Shown here one piece after another: positions 61,620 through 64,000 of a stretch of DNA of 64,000 nucleotides; position 1 is the first letter of the stretch, and each line of letters opens with the position of its first letter. The DNA comes from Chloroflexota bacterium (GTDB lineage: Bacteria; Chloroflexota; Anaerolineae; Aggregatilineales; Phototrophicaceae): the NCBI GenBank assembly GCA_028875245.1, contig JAPPEU010000069.1, positions 124,001 through 188,000 on the forward strand. The letters run 5' to 3'. The position numbers were made by a program, and so were the translations under genes. The notes below the pieces were generated by a model. That model saw only the letters and a list, made by a program, of their open reading frames with translations. It made no database searches and had not been told where the DNA came from.

Positions 61620-63134
61620 ATGACAGCAAAAACAGCGGGTCAACAAGAGCAGCTTTTGCCGGCGATATTCCGTGACGCCCGCATTATCAGGGGCATCGCG
61701 CAGTTGATATTCGTCGTCATCGTCGTCATCGTCCTGAACGATTTGCAGACGCGCATCAACACCGCGCTGGAATCCACCAATCAATCGCCGAATTTCGAAT
61801 TCTTGCAGAACCGAGCCGGCTTCGACCTCGCCGATTCCGGCAGTTACTCCTCGAACGATCGTTACATTGACGCTTTTCAGGTTGGCTTCATCAATACGCT
61901 GCGCGTTGTTTTGCTGGGCTTGGCGTCGACAACCGTGATCGGCATCATGGTCGGCATCTTCTTGTTGAGCCGGAACTTCTTGCTGCGCACGATTTCGCGC
62001 GTCTATGTCGAGGTCTTGCGCAACACGCCGGTCCTGCTGCAGATTTTCGCCTGGTTTTATATCGCGCTTTTTTCCTTGCCGCCGCAGCAGGAATCCATCG
62101 CCTTCCCGCAAGAGGGCATCCGCAGCCTGCCGCTGCTGCAATATGGTCTGTCCTTGCTGGTCATTCTTTTGATCTGGCAATACAGCGGCTCGCTGCGGCG
62201 CCCGGCCTGGCGCAATGGCCTGCGGCAAGTGGGGATCGCGGTCGTCCTGTTGGTCAACCTGCTCGGCATCGTCATCGTCGGCGCAGGGACGCCGATTGAA
62301 TTTCGGCCGGGCATCTACATCAGCATCAAGGGCGTCGCCATCTTCGAATTGATTCCGACTTCGCTCTTCGGGATCTGGATGGTTTTTGTCGTGATTGGCG
62401 CTGTCGTGTCCTTCGCGATGTCGCGCTATTTCGCCTTTATCACGGAGAGCAGCGGCCAGCCGATTCCGCGAACGCGTTATGCCCTGGCTGCCTTCGTCGG
62501 GTTCACGCTGCTGGGCTGGCTCATAATCGGCATGCGCCCGACGCCGTCGCAGATTGCGGTCTACGATGATGACCGTGATGAATTCATCGAGATGGAGTAC
62601 GAAGAGGCTTTCGAATCCGCCCTGCTGACAATTGAGCAAGAGCTGGAATACACGCGGCAGCCGCTGATCTTCCGCCCGCCCACGCTGGACAGGCGCGGGC
62701 GCAACATCGAGACGGGCATCGAATTCTCGCCATCGTATCTGGCCATCTTCCTGGGCCTGGTCATTTACACCTCGGCCTTCATCGCCGAGATTGTGCGGGC
62801 CGGCATTCAGGCGGTCCCCAAAGGGCAGTTGGAAGCCTCGCGGGCCTTGGGGCTGTCGCAAGGCGATATGCTGCGCTTGATCATCTTGCCGCAGGCGCTG
62901 CGCGTCATCATACCGCCGCTGGGCAATCAGTTTTTGAATCTCTCCAAAAATTCCAGCCTGGCGATCGCCGTGGCCTACACGGATATCTATCAGGTGACGT
63001 TCACGATAATCAATCAGTCGGGTCAATCGGTAACAGGCATCGTGATGGTTATGCTTTCATACTTGTTGATTAGTCTGTGCATTTCATTAGTGATGAACGT
63101 GGTCAACCAGCGCTATCAGCTGGTTACCAGGTAG
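61620..63134 (+). CDS. aapQ: General L-amino acid ABC transporter permease 1 (AapQ/BztB-like)
   Basis: 504 residues, longer than simple amino-acid permeases (about 220). The extra length is an insertion between the first and last membrane blocks, as in AapQ/BztB. 'GFINTLRVVLLGLASTTVIGI' begins the HisMQ-like permease domain. The late 'EIVRAGIQAVPKGQLEASRALGLSQGDMLRLIILPQALRVIIPPLGNQ' holds the EAA loop that contacts the ATPase. Together with the next gene it forms the membrane channel for the upstream binding protein. Confidence 0.92.
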   Translation: MTAKTAGQQEQLLPAIFRDARIIRGIAQLIFVVIVVIVLNDLQTRINTALESTNQSPNFEFLQNRAGFDLADSGSYSSNDRYIDAFQVGFINTLRVVLLGLASTTVIGIMVGIFLLSRNFLLRTISRVYVEVLRNTPVLLQIFAWFYIALFSLPPQQESIAFPQEGIRSLPLLQYGLSLLVILLIWQYSGSLRRPAWRNGLRQVGIAVVLLVNLLGIVIVGAGTPIEFRPGIYISIKGVAIFELIPTSLFGIWMVFVVIGAVVSFAMSRYFAFITESSGQPIPRTRYALAAFVGFTLLGWLIIGMRPTPSQIAVYDDDRDEFIEMEYEEAFESALLTIEQELEYTRQPLIFRPPTLDRRGRNIETGIEFSPSYLAIFLGLVIYTSAFIAEIVRAGIQAVPKGQLEASRALGLSQGDMLRLIILPQALRVIIPPLGNQFLNLSKNSSLAIAVAYTDIYQVTFTIINQSGQSVTGIVMVMLSYLLISLCISLVMNVVNQRYQLVTR

Positions 63135-63141
63135 GCGGGCA

Positions 63142-64000
63142 ATGGCGGAGCAAATGAGCGCGGACCCCAGCCAATCGATCATCAATCATCAGGATGAGCC
63201 GGCGCGGCCGCCACCGACGCTTGAGGTCGGCCTGGCGGGCTGGCTGCGGCAAAACCTCCTCAATTCACCGGCCGATATCGCCGTGACTATCCTGACGACG
63301 TTGCTGATTCTCACGTTGGCGGCCGGCTTTTTCGATTGGGCGGTGCGCTCCGCCAACTGGTTCGCCATCATCAACAATCAGCGCCTCTTCATGATGCTGT
63401 CCTTCGAACCATTCTTCGAGTGGCGTCTGGCGCTGACGGTGCTGCTGGCGGCGTTTTTGACCGGGGTCAGCCTGGCGGCCTGGGCGCGCGGCGCCGCTCG
63501 CGCCTTGGCCAGCGTCGCGCTGGCGGTCGTCTTGATCACGGGTGCGCTGCCGCCCATCATAGAGGCGACCATTGAGCAGCCGCCCTCGTATTTCACCGCC
63601 GGCAATGTGGATATTGTCGACCGCGCCAGCAAACTGACGCCCCAATCGGAGCTCGCCTTCATCGCGCAGGCGGGCGAGACGGTGTCGGTCCGTATGGCGC
63701 TTGATGAAGTTGTCGATATCGAAACCTTGAGTACGCTATCGGGCTTTTCCGACCGCGCCTCCAACGCTTTGGGCAACGCCGCTCGCAATCGCATCGAGCA
63801 GCGGGCCAGGACGGGCGATGCCTTCGACCGTATGCTGAGCGGGGAATTGACCGAAGCGCTGGAAGAACGCACGCGGCTGAATGTGCGCACATTCACGCGC
63901 ACCAACGATATGCTGGCCTCGACTGCGGACGCGGTCGGGCATTTTGGCGCCCACTTGACGGCGGCGGACGCGGAAGTCGGCGAGCTGCGTTATTGGCTGG
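63142..64000 (+). CDS. aapM: General L-amino acid ABC transporter permease 2 (AapM/BztC-like), 3' part missing
   Basis: Not in the track because the frame stays open to the window edge; I translated it from ATG 63142, 7 bp after the aapQ stop, with 'aggcggg' upstream. The visible 286 residues show an Asn/Glu-rich N-terminus, helix 'IAVTILTTLLILTLAAGFF', more hydrophobic segments and then a large soluble stretch ('FTRTNDMLASTADAVG'). A BztC/AapM subunit would carry a further permease block outside the window. The extended periplasmic part is longer than I expect, so other permease-like architectures cannot be excluded. Confidence 0.72.
   Translation, partial: MAEQMSADPSQSIINHQDEPARPPPTLEVGLAGWLRQNLLNSPADIAVTILTTLLILTLAAGFFDWAVRSANWFAIINNQRLFMMLSFEPFFEWRLALTVLLAAFLTGVSLAAWARGAARALASVALAVVLITGALPPIIEATIEQPPSYFTAGNVDIVDRASKLTPQSELAFIAQAGETVSVRMALDEVVDIETLSTLSGFSDRASNALGNAARNRIEQRARTGDAFDRMLSGELTEALEERTRLNVRTFTRTNDMLASTADAVGHFGAHLTAADAEVGELRYWL

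Overview
The window is 64 kb of a GC-rich bacterial chromosome. Gene content suggests a Chloroflexota member, probably Anaerolineae-like. The pointers are a bacterial Elp3, several ClpC-type ATPases, an Ala/Glu-rich S1 protein, a CIRCE-controlled groESL, many beta-propeller, dioxygenase and amidohydrolase genes, and abundant short hairpin repeats. This lineage call is inference from gene content; no rRNA is present. Gene order is mostly loose single genes and short operons. Both ends are cut: a cobS-like gene on the left and an amino-acid ABC permease on the right.

Layout. 0-12 kb: catabolic and housekeeping genes (cobS, DUF1697, KDPG-type aldolase, PQQ-type beta-propeller, DDAH-like hydrolase, elp3, TSP3-repeat protein, nitrilase, M20 amidohydrolase, phytanoyl-CoA-type dioxygenase, VOC protein), separated by repeat-rich gaps. 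12.6-20.6 kb: a probable envelope operon. A class A penicillin-binding-protein homologue that appears to have lost its catalytic motifs is followed closely by three tandem paralogous polytopic proteins of GT-C/DUF6056 appearance. 20.7-31.8 kb: proteostasis block with CIRCE-groES-groEL, two tandem micro-proteins, clpC, a Clp-N-only protein, an S1-domain protein and a second Clp ATPase. 32-34.7 kb: a glycosyltransferase and a flippase. 34.8-46 kb: folC-like, a cupin/MetE-like/HisD-like cluster, a DUF433-DUF5615 pair, RDD protein, nadE, PPOX protein, a UDG-like protein. 46-56.7 kb: a large duplicated UxaA-family protein, a kinase-like protein without P-loop, HAD hydrolase, SDR-type protein, tRNA-Ala(GGC), membrane dipeptidase and leuS.

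56.7-60 kb is the most unusual part. An AT-rich 898-residue STAND NTPase carries an N-terminal R-x5-H motif of HEPN type and C-terminal TPR-like repeats, and looks like horizontally acquired defence. Next to it is a SelW/Rdx-family gene split by an in-frame TGA exactly where the redox-active second residue of the CxxC/CxxU motif belongs. A perfect 6-bp hairpin with a G-starting loop lies 16-30 nt after that TGA, so I call it a selenoprotein with a bacterial SECIS element that the ORF track has broken into two pieces. 60.1-64 kb: general L-amino-acid ABC transporter (binding protein, then two permeases).

Repeats. At least four families of short non-coding repeats occur in gaps: a MITE-like element with 'AGTGTATCGAA' type ends (two copies, one with other repeats nested inside), 'TGTAGGGGCG' inverted repeats (four copies), 'CCCCTTCCCC' hairpins (two copies), and 'CTCTGTGCCCTCTG' repeats (two copies plus a related one). 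No CRISPR array, rRNA, transposase or prophage was seen.
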